Assembly (NCBI RefSeq): GCF_900095305.1
Contig: NZ_FMDO01000052.1
Location: 1-60,921 of the forward strand
Reading direction: 5' to 3'
Origin: Proteiniborus sp. DW1
Lineage (GTDB): Bacteria; Bacillota; Clostridia; Tissierellales; Proteiniboraceae
DNA: 60,921 nucleotides
A program made the position numbers and the translations under genes. The notes beneath the pieces were generated by a model, which searched no databases, had not been told where the DNA came from, and saw only the letters and a program-made list of their open reading frames with translations. Below are positions 28,531 to 37,743 of the stretch, in pieces (position 1 is the first letter of the stretch; each line of letters starts with the position of its first letter).

Positions 28531-29613
28531 TTGTCAATCCAATTTAGAGAAGAGTTAGCTAATTTAAGTCCTTATAAGCCAGGTAGACCTATAGACGACG
28601 TAAAAAGAGAATATGGGCTACAAGATGTAATTAAGCTTGCATCAAATGAAAACCCGTTTGGTTGCTCTCCAAAAGCAATCGAGGCAATTAAAAATTCTTT
28701 GAATAACCTAGGTTTATATCCAGATGGCAACTGCACATTATTGAAAGAAGCTCTTTCAAAAAAACTAAACATTAGTGTCAATAATATAATCTTAAGTAGT
28801 GGTCTAGATGAAATGATGGACCTATTAGCTAAAACCTTCTTCAACAAAGGCGATGAAGCAATAATGGCTGATATTACTTTCCCTAGATACATAGCTACTA
28901 CAATGATGATGGGAGCAAAGCCTGTTATAGTACCTTTAGTTAATTGGACTTATGACCTTAATGGAATACTTAATGCTATAACAGAAAAAACAAAGCTTAT
29001 TTGGTTATGTAACCCAAATAATCCTACTGGAACAATGTTTACCGAAAAAGAATTAATTGACTTCTTAGATAAGGTTCCTGAAAATATAGTTGTTGTTTAT
29101 GATGAGGCTTACAGAGAATTTGTAACTAGAGATGATTACACTAAAGACAGTCTTCCTCTGCTAAAAAAATATGCTAACTTAATTATTTTGAGAACGTTTT
29201 CCAAGATTTATGGGCTTGCTGCATTGAGAGTAGGATATACTATGGCAAGTGAAGAAATAATCACGAACATCAATAAAGTAAGAGGACCTTTCAATGTAAA
29301 CACTTTAGCACAAGTTGCGGCTATTGCAGCTTTAGAAGACGAAGATTTTCTAAGAAAAGCATATGAAGCAAATGTTGAAGGTAAAGAGTATCTATATAAA
29401 GAATTTGATAAGTTAAACCTAGAATATGCTCCGTCTGAAACAAATCATATATTTGTAAATGTTCAAAAAGATGGAAGCGAAGTCTTCGTTGAGCTTCAAA
29501 AAAGAGGAGTTATTATAAGACCTCAATTTGGTCAATGGATAAGAGTTAGTATAGGTACTATGGAGGAAAACAGAGTATTTATTGAAAAGCTAAAAGAGGT
29601 TTTAGGAAAATAA
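28531..29613 (+). CDS. Class I/II aminotransferase, HisC (histidinol-phosphate) family
   Basis: PLP-dependent enzyme. Family motifs in order: KLASNENPFGCSPKA (substrate-binding start), LSSGLDEMMDLLAKTFFNKGDE, LCNPNNPTGT, VVVYDEAYREF and RTFSKIYGLAALRVGY, whose Lys near residue 220 forms the Schiff base. The C-terminal GVIIRPQF and IRVSIGT are HisC-like. The likely start is TTG at 28531-28533, eight bases after AGGGGG, rather than the TTG two codons earlier; this gives 360 aa. No his genes are nearby, so it may act on aromatic amino acids or another keto acid. It is followed by its own terminator, hence monocistronic. Confidence 0.85.
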   Translation: MSIQFREELANLSPYKPGRPIDDVKREYGLQDVIKLASNENPFGCSPKAIEAIKNSLNNLGLYPDGNCTLLKEALSKKLNISVNNIILSSGLDEMMDLLAKTFFNKGDEAIMADITFPRYIATTMMMGAKPVIVPLVNWTYDLNGILNAITEKTKLIWLCNPNNPTGTMFTEKELIDFLDKVPENIVVVYDEAYREFVTRDDYTKDSLPLLKKYANLIILRTFSKIYGLAALRVGYTMASEEIITNINKVRGPFNVNTLAQVAAIAALEDEDFLRKAYEANVEGKEYLYKEFDKLNLEYAPSETNHIFVNVQKDGSEVFVELQKRGVIIRPQFGQWIRVSIGTMEENRVFIEKLKEVLGK

Positions 29614-29636
29614 ATGAAATAATATGAATTTTATTC

Positions 29637-29675
29637 GAAAAGCCTGTGCAAACATTTTTTGTACAGGCTTTTTCA
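29637..29675 (+). terminator. Intrinsic terminator of the hisC-like gene
   Basis: AAAAGCCTGT and ACAGGCTTTTT form a 10-bp stem followed by T residues, 24 bases after the stop codon. Confidence 0.88.
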
Positions 29676-29885
29676 TGACTTATTTAGAATTTGATTGTTT
29701 TTAATATAAACCCTGATATTATAGATTCTGTTCTATGTTAATGACTCCTATACAAGGTTTACAAAAAAACATATGTCTCTCACATATTAGTGTGTGACTA
29801 TACATTAAATGGCCTTTTTGTTACTGTCAAATAGAGATGATTTGAAGTAAAGACTATAGTAACATTTCAAAATTAAGATTTATTA

Positions 29886-30605
29886 TTATAATCTCATTCC
29901 ACCATTTACGCTTAACACATGACCTGTTATATATGAAGCTTCATCAGAAGCAAGGAATAATGCTGGATATGCAATTTCTTCTGGTTGTGCTAATCTTCCA
30001 AGCATTGTCTGCCCTGCAAATTTATCTAATAAATCTTGTGGAACTGTCTTTAGTATATCAGTCATTGTATATCCTGGTGCAATTGCATTAACTCTTACAT
30101 TGCCACCCTTCATAGCGAATTCTTTTGCCCAGGTTTTAGTAAGTCCGATAATTCCAGCTTTTGTAGCAGCATAGTTAGCCTGCCCTATGTTCCCATACTC
30201 GCCTACAACTGAAGAAATGTTTATTATAGAGCCACCACCATTTGCTTGCATATGTGGTCCTACATGTCTAGTTAAATTAAATACCCCCTTTAAATTAACA
30301 TCTACTACTAAATCCCACTGTTCATCAGTCATCTTTCTAGTCAATGCGTCTCTAGTAATTCCTGCATTATTTACTAGCACATCAATCTTCCCATACTTCT
30401 CAACAACATAATCAAAAAACTCTTTACATTTTTCGGTATCTGTAACATTTAAAATATATCCTTCAACATTTGGATTAGAATATGTAAGCTCTCCCATATC
30501 TACTGCTATAACTTTTGCACCTTCTTTAGCAAATAGCTCTGCCATAGCCTGACCTAATCCTCTTGCCCCTCCTGTTACTATAGCTACCCTATCCTTTAAT
30601 CTCAT
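29886..30605 (-). CDS. fabG: 3-oxoacyl-[acyl-carrier-protein] reductase, FabG-type SDR
   Basis: Short-chain dehydrogenase that reduces beta-ketoacyl groups with NAD(P)H. The 239-aa protein has the cofactor loop VTGGARGLGQAMAELF (residues 9-24) and VLVNNAGITRDAL. The catalytic Ser is in INISSVVGEYGN and the YxxxK pair in NYAATKAGI. The C-terminal ASYITGHVLSVNGGM is typical of FabG. It is not next to other fatty acid synthesis genes, so a specialised role (for example in a butyrate or hydroxy-acid route) is possible. AGGAGG lies eight bases before the ATG, which overlaps an out-of-frame ATG. Confidence 0.9.
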   Translation of the reverse strand: MRLKDRVAIVTGGARGLGQAMAELFAKEGAKVIAVDMGELTYSNPNVEGYILNVTDTEKCKEFFDYVVEKYGKIDVLVNNAGITRDALTRKMTDEQWDLVVDVNLKGVFNLTRHVGPHMQANGGGSIINISSVVGEYGNIGQANYAATKAGIIGLTKTWAKEFAMKGGNVRVNAIAPGYTMTDILKTVPQDLLDKFAGQTMLGRLAQPEEIAYPALFLASDEASYITGHVLSVNGGMRL

Positions 30606-30791
30606 TCATAATACCTCCTTTTAATTTATAATTATATTTTACTATTATTTTATTAAAATGTCTCGGATTATTTAGCAAGCACAAGCTGTATGCCTAATAC
30701 CTCTGAAATTATATTATTCGCTAGAACTACTTTTAATTCTATACTTATTTATAAAATGCAGGAAGACTCTTCTCTGATATTCTTTTAATGT

Positions 30792-31162
30792 TTATAAGTC
30801 TTTTTTGTAAATCCTATAGGTTTTATATATTCTTCCTCCAAACTTTTCTATATCCCTCTGCATTATTTTATTGTATTCCCAAACTGTAGAGCCTTCTCCA
30901 TATTTATAGCCCTTCTTTTTAGCTGCATCAAAAAGTTTCATATATATTGCTGATGGTACTCCTTTTCTCCTAAATTCAGGTATGACAAATAGTACAAAAA
31001 GCCTTGCTCTATCAATCTTTTTCTTATAGTAATTGCTTTTTTATAGTCAGATATTAATTGTGGTACCCAGCATTCATCTCCCTTATATATTTTCCAAGGA
31101 AGCATAATGAAGTCTTTTTCCTGCTTTCTAGTAGTGACATTCTTTATGGTTATCTCACCCAT
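30792..31162 (-). pseudogene. GNAT-family acetyltransferase pseudogene, central part deleted
   Basis: A start with ribosome-binding site (AAAGGGGAGAAGATA) leads into MGEITIKNVTTRKQEKDFI and PWKIYKGDECWVPQLISDYK, the N-terminus of a large clostridial GNAT-like protein of about 370 aa. After some 45 codons the frame shifts at about 31010-31020. The last 65 codons continue in another frame as LFVLFVIPEFRRKGVPSAIY, KLFDAAKKKGYKYGEGS and GGRIYKTYRIYKKDL to a stop at 30792. This tail carries the RRKG acetyl-CoA loop of the same family. The centre, which should be around 250 codons, is missing, so the gene is dead. The region 31163-31494 upstream shows nothing recognisable. Confidence 0.8.
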
Positions 31163-31494
31163 TATCTTCTCCCCTTTTTGCCCAATACTGCTCCTGTTTA
31201 TGGCTCTCATATTTTAATCATCAATTCCTAAATAAAGTTCATGATACTATAATAATAATGAATAGATAATATTTCATATATACTTAGTATAATTTCTACA
31301 ACTTTTGCTATATTCCTTCAAAGGATAATTGTATATACAAAATAATAGGCCTCATTAAATGGCTATTAATCCGCAACAATGGCCTTTGTGCATATTTCAC
31401 TATATTTTTTTGTACACTATGGTGAAAAACTTACATTTAATGCAAAACGGCTGTAGCTCAGTTGTTTCAAGGCTTTCATCCGAAACCTCCTTCC
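31163..31494. other. Intergenic region between GNAT pseudogene and guaD
   Basis: I find no gene, no purine-riboswitch motif and no repeat here. A plus-strand stretch around 31447-31480 (GGCTGTAGCTCAGTTG) superficially resembles a tRNA D arm but cannot be folded into a tRNA. The pseudogene promoter presumably lay here. Confidence 0.45.
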
Positions 31495-31524
31495 TTGCAT
31501 CATTTGTGTTAAAAAGGGTATAAT
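31495..31524 (+). promoter_or_regulatory. Promoter of guaD
   Basis: TTGCAT (31495-31500) and TATAAT (31519-31524) are separated by 18 bases and lie 47 bases before the start codon. Confidence 0.65.
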
Positions 31525-31570
31525 TAACATGAAAACGTGAACATAAATTTTTTTGTAAGGAGTTGATTTT

Positions 31571-32866
31571 ATGAGCCAAAAACTAATTAAAGACAATATT
31601 AAAATATATAAAGGCCATATTATGTTTACAGAATCGCCTGAAAAGTTTAATATATTAGAAAACGGTTTCATAATAGTGGAAGATAATAAAGTTAAAAAGG
31701 TAGCTTCAGAATTACCTGAAGAATACAAGGATATTCCAGTAAAAGATTTTGGAAATAAAATCATAATCCCTGGATTTGTTGATTTACATTTGCATGCCCC
31801 ACAATTTCCTAATGCTGGACTAGGTCTTGATAAAGAACTACTTCCTTGGCTTGAAGAGTATACTTTCCCAGAGGAAGCAAAGTATAAGGATACAGATTAT
31901 GCAAGAAAAGTTTACTCTAGGGTTGTAGAAGAGCTTTGGAAAAATGGAACAACTCGTTCAGTTATATTTGCCAGTGTTCATAAGGAGTCTACTGCCCTAC
32001 TATTTGATTTGCTAGTGAAAGCAGGGCTAGGTGCTTATGTAGGTAAAGTAAACATGGATAGAAACTGCCCTGACTTTATAAGGGAAGATACACAAGAATC
32101 TCTAAAAGCTACAAGAGAATACTTAGAAGCACATGTAGGTAAATCCGAACTTGTTAAACCTATCATTACTCCTAGATTCGTTCCTACTTGTACTGTAGAA
32201 GTCCTTGAGGAGCTAGGTAAAATGGCTAAGGAGTTTAATGTACCTATACAATCTCATCTTTCTGAGAATACAGGGGAAGTTGAATGGGTTAAAGAGCTAC
32301 ATCCAGAGCATAAAAACTATGCAAGCGTATATGATTGCTATAGCCTCTTTGGACAAAAGCCTACTGTAATGGCTCACTGTATATATAATACTGAAGATGA
32401 AGTTGGATTGATGAAAGATAATGAAGTCTATGTCGCACATTGTCCACATTCTAACTTAAATCTTTCAAGTGGTATAATGCCAGTTAGATATTTCTTGGAT
32501 AAGGGTGTAAATGTTGGATTAGGCTCAGATATAAGCGGTGGACATAAGATTGGTATTCCAAGTGTAATGGCTGTAGCCGCTCAAGTTTCTAAGATTAAAT
32601 GGCTAGAAACTAATAAAGAGCTTGCCCCTCTTTCAACTCCAGAGGTATTCTATCTAGGTACTAAAGGTGGCGGTAAGTTCTTTGGTAAAGTAGGTAGTTT
32701 TGAAGAGGGATACGAATTTGACGCTCTAGTAATAGATGATTCTAATTTCTTTGGTGATGATTTGACTCTTGAAGAACGTATACAAAGATTCATCTATTTA
32801 GGTGATGATAGAAATATTGTAGAAAGATACGTAGCTGGAAATAAAGTTGAAAAACCAAGCTTTTAA
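31571..32866 (+). CDS. guaD: Guanine deaminase
   Basis: This amidohydrolase converts guanine to xanthine. The 431-aa protein shows the zinc site FVDLHLHAPQFPN (HxH near residues 73-75), the later ligands in QSHLSENTGE and MAHCIYNTED, and the catalytic Asp in GLGSDISGG. HAPQ and PLSTPEVFYLGTKGGGKFF are guanine deaminase-like rather than generic. AAGGAG precedes the ATG at 31571. It has its own promoter and terminator and no purine riboswitch, so it probably serves purine salvage or catabolism independently. Confidence 0.94.
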   Translation: MSQKLIKDNIKIYKGHIMFTESPEKFNILENGFIIVEDNKVKKVASELPEEYKDIPVKDFGNKIIIPGFVDLHLHAPQFPNAGLGLDKELLPWLEEYTFPEEAKYKDTDYARKVYSRVVEELWKNGTTRSVIFASVHKESTALLFDLLVKAGLGAYVGKVNMDRNCPDFIREDTQESLKATREYLEAHVGKSELVKPIITPRFVPTCTVEVLEELGKMAKEFNVPIQSHLSENTGEVEWVKELHPEHKNYASVYDCYSLFGQKPTVMAHCIYNTEDEVGLMKDNEVYVAHCPHSNLNLSSGIMPVRYFLDKGVNVGLGSDISGGHKIGIPSVMAVAAQVSKIKWLETNKELAPLSTPEVFYLGTKGGGKFFGKVGSFEEGYEFDALVIDDSNFFGDDLTLEERIQRFIYLGDDRNIVERYVAGNKVEKPSF

Positions 32867-32880
32867 TTAAATAATAATTC

Positions 32881-32918
32881 AAAGTCTGCAAATTGCAAAA
32901 GGCAAATTGCAGACTTTT
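32881..32918. terminator. Terminator between guaD and the LUD gene
   Basis: AAAGTCTGCAA and TTGCAGACTTTT form an 11-bp stem with additional AAATT/AATTT pairing inside. The genes on both sides converge on it, and both exits have A/T runs, so it can serve both. Confidence 0.88.
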
Positions 32919-32929
32919 CTATGCTTTCA

Positions 32930-33571
32930 CTAGTATCCTAATTCTTTATTTATAATAATGACATGAATTCTATTCTTGTTATTTTGTCTTTTGATTACTG
33001 TGTATTCATTACATATTCTACCTTCTTGCTTACAATCCATACACTGACCTGTTTTAGCACAAGGATTGTCTCTGTTAAGTCTTACATTATTTGCTGGCGC
33101 TGCTGTTTCTTTAACTCTTAGGATTGCTTGGTCTATATCCTTCACTATTTTATTTCTACCTGCTAATACTATTACCTTGTCTGGACCATATAGCATAGCT
33201 GCAACCCTGTTGCCATTGCCATCTACATTATAGAGCTCACCATTTTCAGTAATAGCATTAGTTCCTGTAAAATACACATCTGCAAAAAAGCTTTTTCTAA
33301 ATATCTCTTTTATTCCCTCAGGATTTAGTCCTTCTTCGTATCTATCAAGAAAGTTGTACTTTCCATTTCTGAGTAGGTCTATAACTCCTGTTTCAAAGAG
33401 AGTCATTGAACCTCCAACTGATACTGTATCCCCTTCTGATATTAACTCTTGAACTTTTTTAAGAGCCTCTTCTTCTGTCTGAACAAAATAGCCATTCATG
33501 TTGTTTTTTTCTAAATTCTCAATAGTTCTTTTTATCCTTTCCTCAATTACAAACAATGCATTTTTGTCCAT
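32930..33571 (-). CDS. LUD-domain protein (LutC/YkgG-related)
   Basis: LUD proteins are linked to lactate utilisation and related redox complexes. The 213-aa protein has NGYFVQTEEEALKKV, the glycine-rich GDTVSVGGSMTLFETGVID, YFTGTNAITENGELYNVDG and GPDKVIVLAGRNKIVKD, all LUD hallmarks. The C-terminus has a Cys cluster (NPCAKTGQCMDCKQEGRICN) usual for the stand-alone clostridial form; it may bind metal. Start at the ATG 33569-33571, after GGGGGACAGATT. It follows the TtcA-like gene by 13 bases, so co-transcribed; no lut operon partners are present, and the substrate is unknown. Confidence 0.88.
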   Translation of the reverse strand: MDKNALFVIEERIKRTIENLEKNNMNGYFVQTEEEALKKVQELISEGDTVSVGGSMTLFETGVIDLLRNGKYNFLDRYEEGLNPEGIKEIFRKSFFADVYFTGTNAITENGELYNVDGNGNRVAAMLYGPDKVIVLAGRNKIVKDIDQAILRVKETAAPANNVRLNRDNPCAKTGQCMDCKQEGRICNEYTVIKRQNNKNRIHVIIINKELGY

Positions 33572-33584
33572 AATCTGTCCCCCT

Positions 33585-34445
33585 TTACTCATAAAAATCT
33601 AAGTATGAGTGTTTTTCTCCATCCTTTTGCCAACCTAGTATTGAGTCTAGGTTTACATTTTCTGCTGCTTTAAATATTGATTTATCTACATTGACAAAAT
33701 TCTTTTTAAGCTCTTCTATTAAATCCTTTATCTCATATCGTTTATTTCCTATTCTCTCAGCTGCTACCATACATGCACAGTTTAAAGGCCAAATTCCACT
33801 ATATTCTATAAAGCGTCTAATGTTTACTTCCTCTATATAGTATAGGGGCCTTATAAGTTCTATTCCTTCGAAGTTAGCAGCTTTAAGCTTTGGAAGCATA
33901 GTCTTAAAATTACCTGCATATAAAACATTCAGCAATGTAGTCTCTATTACATCATTAAAATGATGGCCTAAGGCTAATTTATTGCAGCCTAGCTCCTTAG
34001 TCTTGTTATAAAGAGCTCCTCTTCTCATTCTTGCACACATATAACAAGGGTAGTCCTGAGCCATCTTATCAGCTATTTCAAATATGCCTGATTCAAAAAT
34101 TTTAATAGGTATGTTCAAGTACTCACAATTTTCAATTAATAACTCTTTTATATCAGGATGATAGCCCGGATCCATGGCTATATATTCTACTTCAAAGGAA
34201 ACATTTCCATGTCTATGAAGCTCTTGAAACAGCTTCGCCATTAAGAGACTATCCTTTCCTCCCGATATAGCAACTGCTACTCTATCTCCTTCGTTTATTA
34301 GATTATAGTCCTTTATTGCCTTAATAAATTTAGACCATATTGGCTTTCTATATTTTTTTATTATACTTCTCTCAATTTCTTCTAAAGTTTTCTTATCTGA
34401 AGACGGTATTACTGTCTCACAGCCTTTTCCAGCTATTTTACTCAT
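33585..34445 (-). CDS. TtcA/TilS-type PP-loop ATPase (probable tRNA thiolation enzyme)
   Basis: PP-loop ATPases of the TtcA group activate tRNA bases for sulfur transfer. The 286-aa protein has the P-loop VAVAISGGKDSLLMA near residues 57-71, CYMCARMRRGALY (CxxC, residues about 138-141) and LALGHHFNDVIETTLLN. A further pair CAC lies near residue 224, the two motifs that hold an iron-sulfur cluster in TtcA. The overall fit suggests 2-thiocytidine-32-like modification, but clostridial paralogues have diverged and the target may differ. It lies downstream of an unrelated ABC exporter on the same strand. Confidence 0.82.
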   Translation of the reverse strand: MSKIAGKGCETVIPSSDKKTLEEIERSIIKKYRKPIWSKFIKAIKDYNLINEGDRVAVAISGGKDSLLMAKLFQELHRHGNVSFEVEYIAMDPGYHPDIKELLIENCEYLNIPIKIFESGIFEIADKMAQDYPCYMCARMRRGALYNKTKELGCNKLALGHHFNDVIETTLLNVLYAGNFKTMLPKLKAANFEGIELIRPLYYIEEVNIRRFIEYSGIWPLNCACMVAAERIGNKRYEIKDLIEELKKNFVNVDKSIFKAAENVNLDSILGWQKDGEKHSYLDFYE

Positions 34446-34476
34446 TAAATCACCTCAAATTAAAGTTAAGTTAAAG

Positions 34477-36138
34477 TTAATTAAAGGCTTCCCAATTAAC
34501 TTTAAAAACCTTCTTCCACATAATTAAAGTTACTATTAAAGCTATTGCAATATATCCATAGAATATGAAACTATTAAGCCTCGTAATCCAATGGAGTCCA
34601 GCAGTCAATCCAATAATCAGCAACGTTAATAGGAAGGAGCCTGTACTCTGTTTTTGAACTTTATCTGCATCTTGGCTAAAGGGTGGTCTTTTACTCCCAT
34701 TTTTAAATACTATAGCCACTATAAACATCATATTAATAAACATAAGTACTACATCAAGTATTATACTAAACTTGTATAGAATTAGAAATATAAAACTTAC
34801 AAATGTCAAAATACCTAAACAATATTTATATATATAGGCCTTAATAGCTCCTTTATAAATATGTTCAGGAGATTCTATAGGTAAAGTCTTATATATCCAT
34901 GCACTCTTGTAATTTTCACTTAACTCTATTAGCATAACTGTAGAGCTTAACATAAGTATGCTTAAATATATACCTAGATATGCTTTGCCTTCTGTTAATG
35001 AGGTAAACATCTCAGTTAATGTGACTCCACTTCTCACGTAATTAAGCAGTGTTAAAAAAGGAAAAATAGCAGCAAATGCTAATGTTGGGTATATCTTAAG
35101 TTTTAGCTTTCTTTCATTAGCTAGTAAGTTTTGTGAAAATCTGAAAAAAGTTCTTTCTGTTTTGTTATAGCATAGTAAATCTGCTACTATTTTATTAAGT
35201 TTTTTCTTCCTTTCTGCTAAAGTTCTTCCCTTTTCTCCACTACTATTTAGCTTTAAAAGATTATTTTCAAAGTTAGGCATTACAATCTTTGTATGGATGA
35301 ATAAAAACAGTATAGGTATTAGAAGAGCAAATAGGCTCAAATACAAATACCAACTACCATAATTACCATTTATAAAAACTTCAAATGGCGCTGCAAACCA
35401 TGCAGGTGGCAACAGAAAATTCCACCACTTAGGATTTGCAGTAACTCTTATATCAATGAAATTAAACATACGTCCTACGAGCTGATATCCTACTATCATA
35501 ACTATGGATAAAGCTATTTGAAAATAATTGATAATATCCTTTAATTTTTCTCCGTCAAAATATTTTAGAATAAGGCTATACAATAACGAAGCTAGAAAAA
35601 CTACTAATCCAGCAATAAATATTAATTCAATAGTGTACACTAAAAAAAATACTACTCCGTATTTTATAGAACCTGCAATTAATGAAGGACCTGCCATTGC
35701 TATTGTAAGTGTGAACATATATATAAAAATATGAACTATTTTTGACATATTATAGGTTTTTTCATCTATAGGTCTCGAAAAAAGTATATTTTTACTCTTA
35801 ATATCTAATAAGACTGATGAAAAATCTGCTATCATGGTTGTTAGCATCATAAATATCAATATTCCAAAGCTTATACTCATACTTGCATAGATTGGAATAG
35901 GTATAATTATGAAAAACATAAAGAATAGTCCCATTATTCCATAAGAAAATAAGTAATTTTTAAATAGATTATTTTCATTTTTTCCATTATTGGATGCACC
36001 TATGGCTACTGGTACTCTTCTTTCATCAATGCTTAGCTTAATTTGAAGTATTGAACGCATAACTTCATAATTTACTCCTACTCTTTCAAATAAAAAGCGA
36101 AATTTATCTAAAACTTTTAATGACATGAAATTTTTCAT
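34477..36138 (-). CDS. ABC exporter membrane protein (553 aa)
   Basis: The large membrane protein begins one base past the stop of the ABC ATPase gene, so it is its permease partner. It has about 12 predicted helices in two blocks: residues 65-280 (six helices) and 345-550 (six). A cytosolic loop of about 60 residues rich in Lys lies between (SSGEKGRTLAERKKKLNKI). It resembles the putative ABC exporters of Firmicutes that consist of an ATPase plus a long permease. The substrate is not evident. A GGAGG site lies nine bases before the ATG. Confidence 0.8.
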   Translation of the reverse strand: MKNFMSLKVLDKFRFLFERVGVNYEVMRSILQIKLSIDERRVPVAIGASNNGKNENNLFKNYLFSYGIMGLFFMFFIIIPIPIYASMSISFGILIFMMLTTMIADFSSVLLDIKSKNILFSRPIDEKTYNMSKIVHIFIYMFTLTIAMAGPSLIAGSIKYGVVFFLVYTIELIFIAGLVVFLASLLYSLILKYFDGEKLKDIINYFQIALSIVMIVGYQLVGRMFNFIDIRVTANPKWWNFLLPPAWFAAPFEVFINGNYGSWYLYLSLFALLIPILFLFIHTKIVMPNFENNLLKLNSSGEKGRTLAERKKKLNKIVADLLCYNKTERTFFRFSQNLLANERKLKLKIYPTLAFAAIFPFLTLLNYVRSGVTLTEMFTSLTEGKAYLGIYLSILMLSSTVMLIELSENYKSAWIYKTLPIESPEHIYKGAIKAYIYKYCLGILTFVSFIFLILYKFSIILDVVLMFINMMFIVAIVFKNGSKRPPFSQDADKVQKQSTGSFLLTLLIIGLTAGLHWITRLNSFIFYGYIAIALIVTLIMWKKVFKVNWEAFN

Positions 36139-36139
36139 T

Positions 36140-36925
36140 TTATACCTCCTCTAGAAGAGATACAAACTCATCCGCAATTTCCTTATGTCTAGTAAATCCT
36201 GTAAGCTGGTTAAATATCTGTTCAAGTGAACCTTCCATGCTTTTTTCTTTTAATTCCTCAAAAGTGCCATCTGCAACTATTTGCCCGTTATTTATGAGAA
36301 GGATCCTATCACTTATCTTTTCTACAATCTCCATAATATGTGATGAATAGAATATTGTTTTTCCTTGCTTAGCTAATAGTGCCAATATCTCTTTAAATAT
36401 CATAACACTATTTGCATCAAGTCCACCTAAAGGCTCATCTAGGAATAATATATCTGGATTATGAATCATACTTGAAATTATTAATAGCTTTTGCTTCATT
36501 CCTTTGGAATATGAGGATATTCTAGAATGATAGTGTTCCTCAATTCCAAATAGTTTCATGAGTTTTAAAGCTTTGGCTTCAGTTTTTTCACTATCCATCC
36601 CATATATATCCCCTAAGAAAGTCAAATATTCATGGGCAGTTAAACTTTCATATACTTCTGCCGTTTCTGGAACATAGCCAATTCTTCTTTTATAATCTAT
36701 TCTATTCTCTAATATATTTTCTCCAAATATCTTTACTTCGCCTCTGTACCTATTTATTATTCCTAAAAGTATCTTAACTGTAGTACTTTTGCCTGCTCCA
36801 TTAGGACCTATGTATCCGATTATCTGTCCTGGATAAACCTCTAGATTTATCCCTTTTAGTATATCTTCACCATCTCCATAGTTCATTCTCAAATCCTTTA
36901 TTGTTATAATAGGCTCTCTATTCAT
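36140..36925 (-). CDS. ABC transporter ATP-binding protein
   Basis: The 261-aa ATPase has Walker A YIGPNGAGKSTTVKI (residues 37-51), the signature ISSYSKGMKQKLLIISS and Walker B ILFLDEPLGGLDANSV, with SSHIMEIVEKISD beyond. The Q-loop is YVPETAEVYESLT. It pairs with the 553-aa permease that starts one base after its stop codon. Downstream of the RDD gene by about 55 bases, it may be co-transcribed with it. The gap holds a 20-base remnant of the family A repeat. Confidence 0.93.
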   Translation of the reverse strand: MNREPIITIKDLRMNYGDGEDILKGINLEVYPGQIIGYIGPNGAGKSTTVKILLGIINRYRGEVKIFGENILENRIDYKRRIGYVPETAEVYESLTAHEYLTFLGDIYGMDSEKTEAKALKLMKLFGIEEHYHSRISSYSKGMKQKLLIISSMIHNPDILFLDEPLGGLDANSVMIFKEILALLAKQGKTIFYSSHIMEIVEKISDRILLINNGQIVADGTFEELKEKSMEGSLEQIFNQLTGFTRHKEIADEFVSLLEEV

Positions 36926-36947
36926 TCCTCTCTCCCCCTTATAAAGT

Positions 36948-36967
36948 AAAATGTTCGCTTAGTATTT
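36948..36967. repeat. Family A end fragment
   Basis: AAATGTTCGCTTAGTATTT is identical to the terminal 19 bases internal to one end of copy A1 (reverse complement of 2574-2592), in the gap between the RDD gene and the ABC ATPase gene. Nothing else of the element is left. Confidence 0.55.
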
Positions 36968-36979
36968 CTATTGTACTTC

Positions 36980-37684
36980 TTACTTTATTCCATTAAATAA
37001 CTCAACCAATAGACTATTGTAACTATTACCTATCACTTCAATTTTATACTTCTCTATAAAATACTCTCCTAATTCCCTTTCTATTTCACTTGCTTTTTCC
37101 CCTAAGGAATCTTTTCTCGTGAAATATTCTCTTAATAGCTGAGTCTCTTCTTGAGTTAAGGAATACTTATAATTAGTTCTTTCATTTTCTAATCTTATAT
37201 TATATATTTCTTCTCTCTTTTCCTCTATCACTACTATTGTAGATGCTAAATAATCCCCTAGTCTTTTATTTAGCTTTGTGAAAAATATTAGTATAACACC
37301 TAACCCATAAACATCTAGTATTCTTAGCAGGTTTCTTATAACTGAATGCTTAAATGCTATGGGCTGACCGTTATTTCTTATAGTTCTAAGACCAAAAATC
37401 CTTTTACCAGGTGTCCCTCCGTTCATAGTCATCTCGAATATTATGAAATAGCCATAATTAATTATAAAAATTAAAATTAATGATATTGCTATTGCCCAGC
37501 TTTTATATTCTTCATAAATTTCTGCTGGCGTCAGTCCCATAAATGCTACTATAAGAACTACTATTCCTATTAAAACTAGCTGCAATAAAGTATCAATACC
37601 AGTAGCTGCTGTACGTGAGCCTAATGCAGCAAGGGTATATTCTACTTCTATATTTTCTGGTGTGGTGATTTTGATTGTTTTCAT
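36980..37684 (-). CDS. RDD-family membrane protein
   Basis: RDD proteins are small membrane proteins of uncertain function, some implicated in ion transport. The 234-aa protein has a beta-rich N-terminus (ITTPENIEVEYTLAALGSRTAATGIDTLLQL) with the R..D pair of the RDD motif. Helices follow at about 25-48, 63-85 and 125-145, with GGTPGKRIFGLRTIR in between. The C-terminal 80 residues are soluble and helical. Start ATG 37682-37684 follows GAAAGGAGAGAAATG. It is divergent from the SpoIIM-like gene by about 60 bases, and the pair is commonly found together with MoxR and DUF58 genes. Confidence 0.88.
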   Translation of the reverse strand: MKTIKITTPENIEVEYTLAALGSRTAATGIDTLLQLVLIGIVVLIVAFMGLTPAEIYEEYKSWAIAISLILIFIINYGYFIIFEMTMNGGTPGKRIFGLRTIRNNGQPIAFKHSVIRNLLRILDVYGLGVILIFFTKLNKRLGDYLASTIVVIEEKREEIYNIRLENERTNYKYSLTQEETQLLREYFTRKDSLGEKASEIERELGEYFIEKYKIEVIGNSYNSLLVELFNGIK

Positions 37685-37743
37685 CATTTCTCTCCTTTCT
37701 GTATTGGCTTTAATCTGATACAATGTATTTGAGGTGAAAAGTA

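Noticed and set aside
31447-31480. GGCTGTAGCTCAGTTG, resembling part of a tRNA
   Set aside because: No acceptor, anticodon or T arm can be formed around it.
31163-31570. Purine riboswitch ahead of guaD
   Set aside because: The conserved junction sequences of purine aptamers are absent, and only an ordinary promoter is seen.
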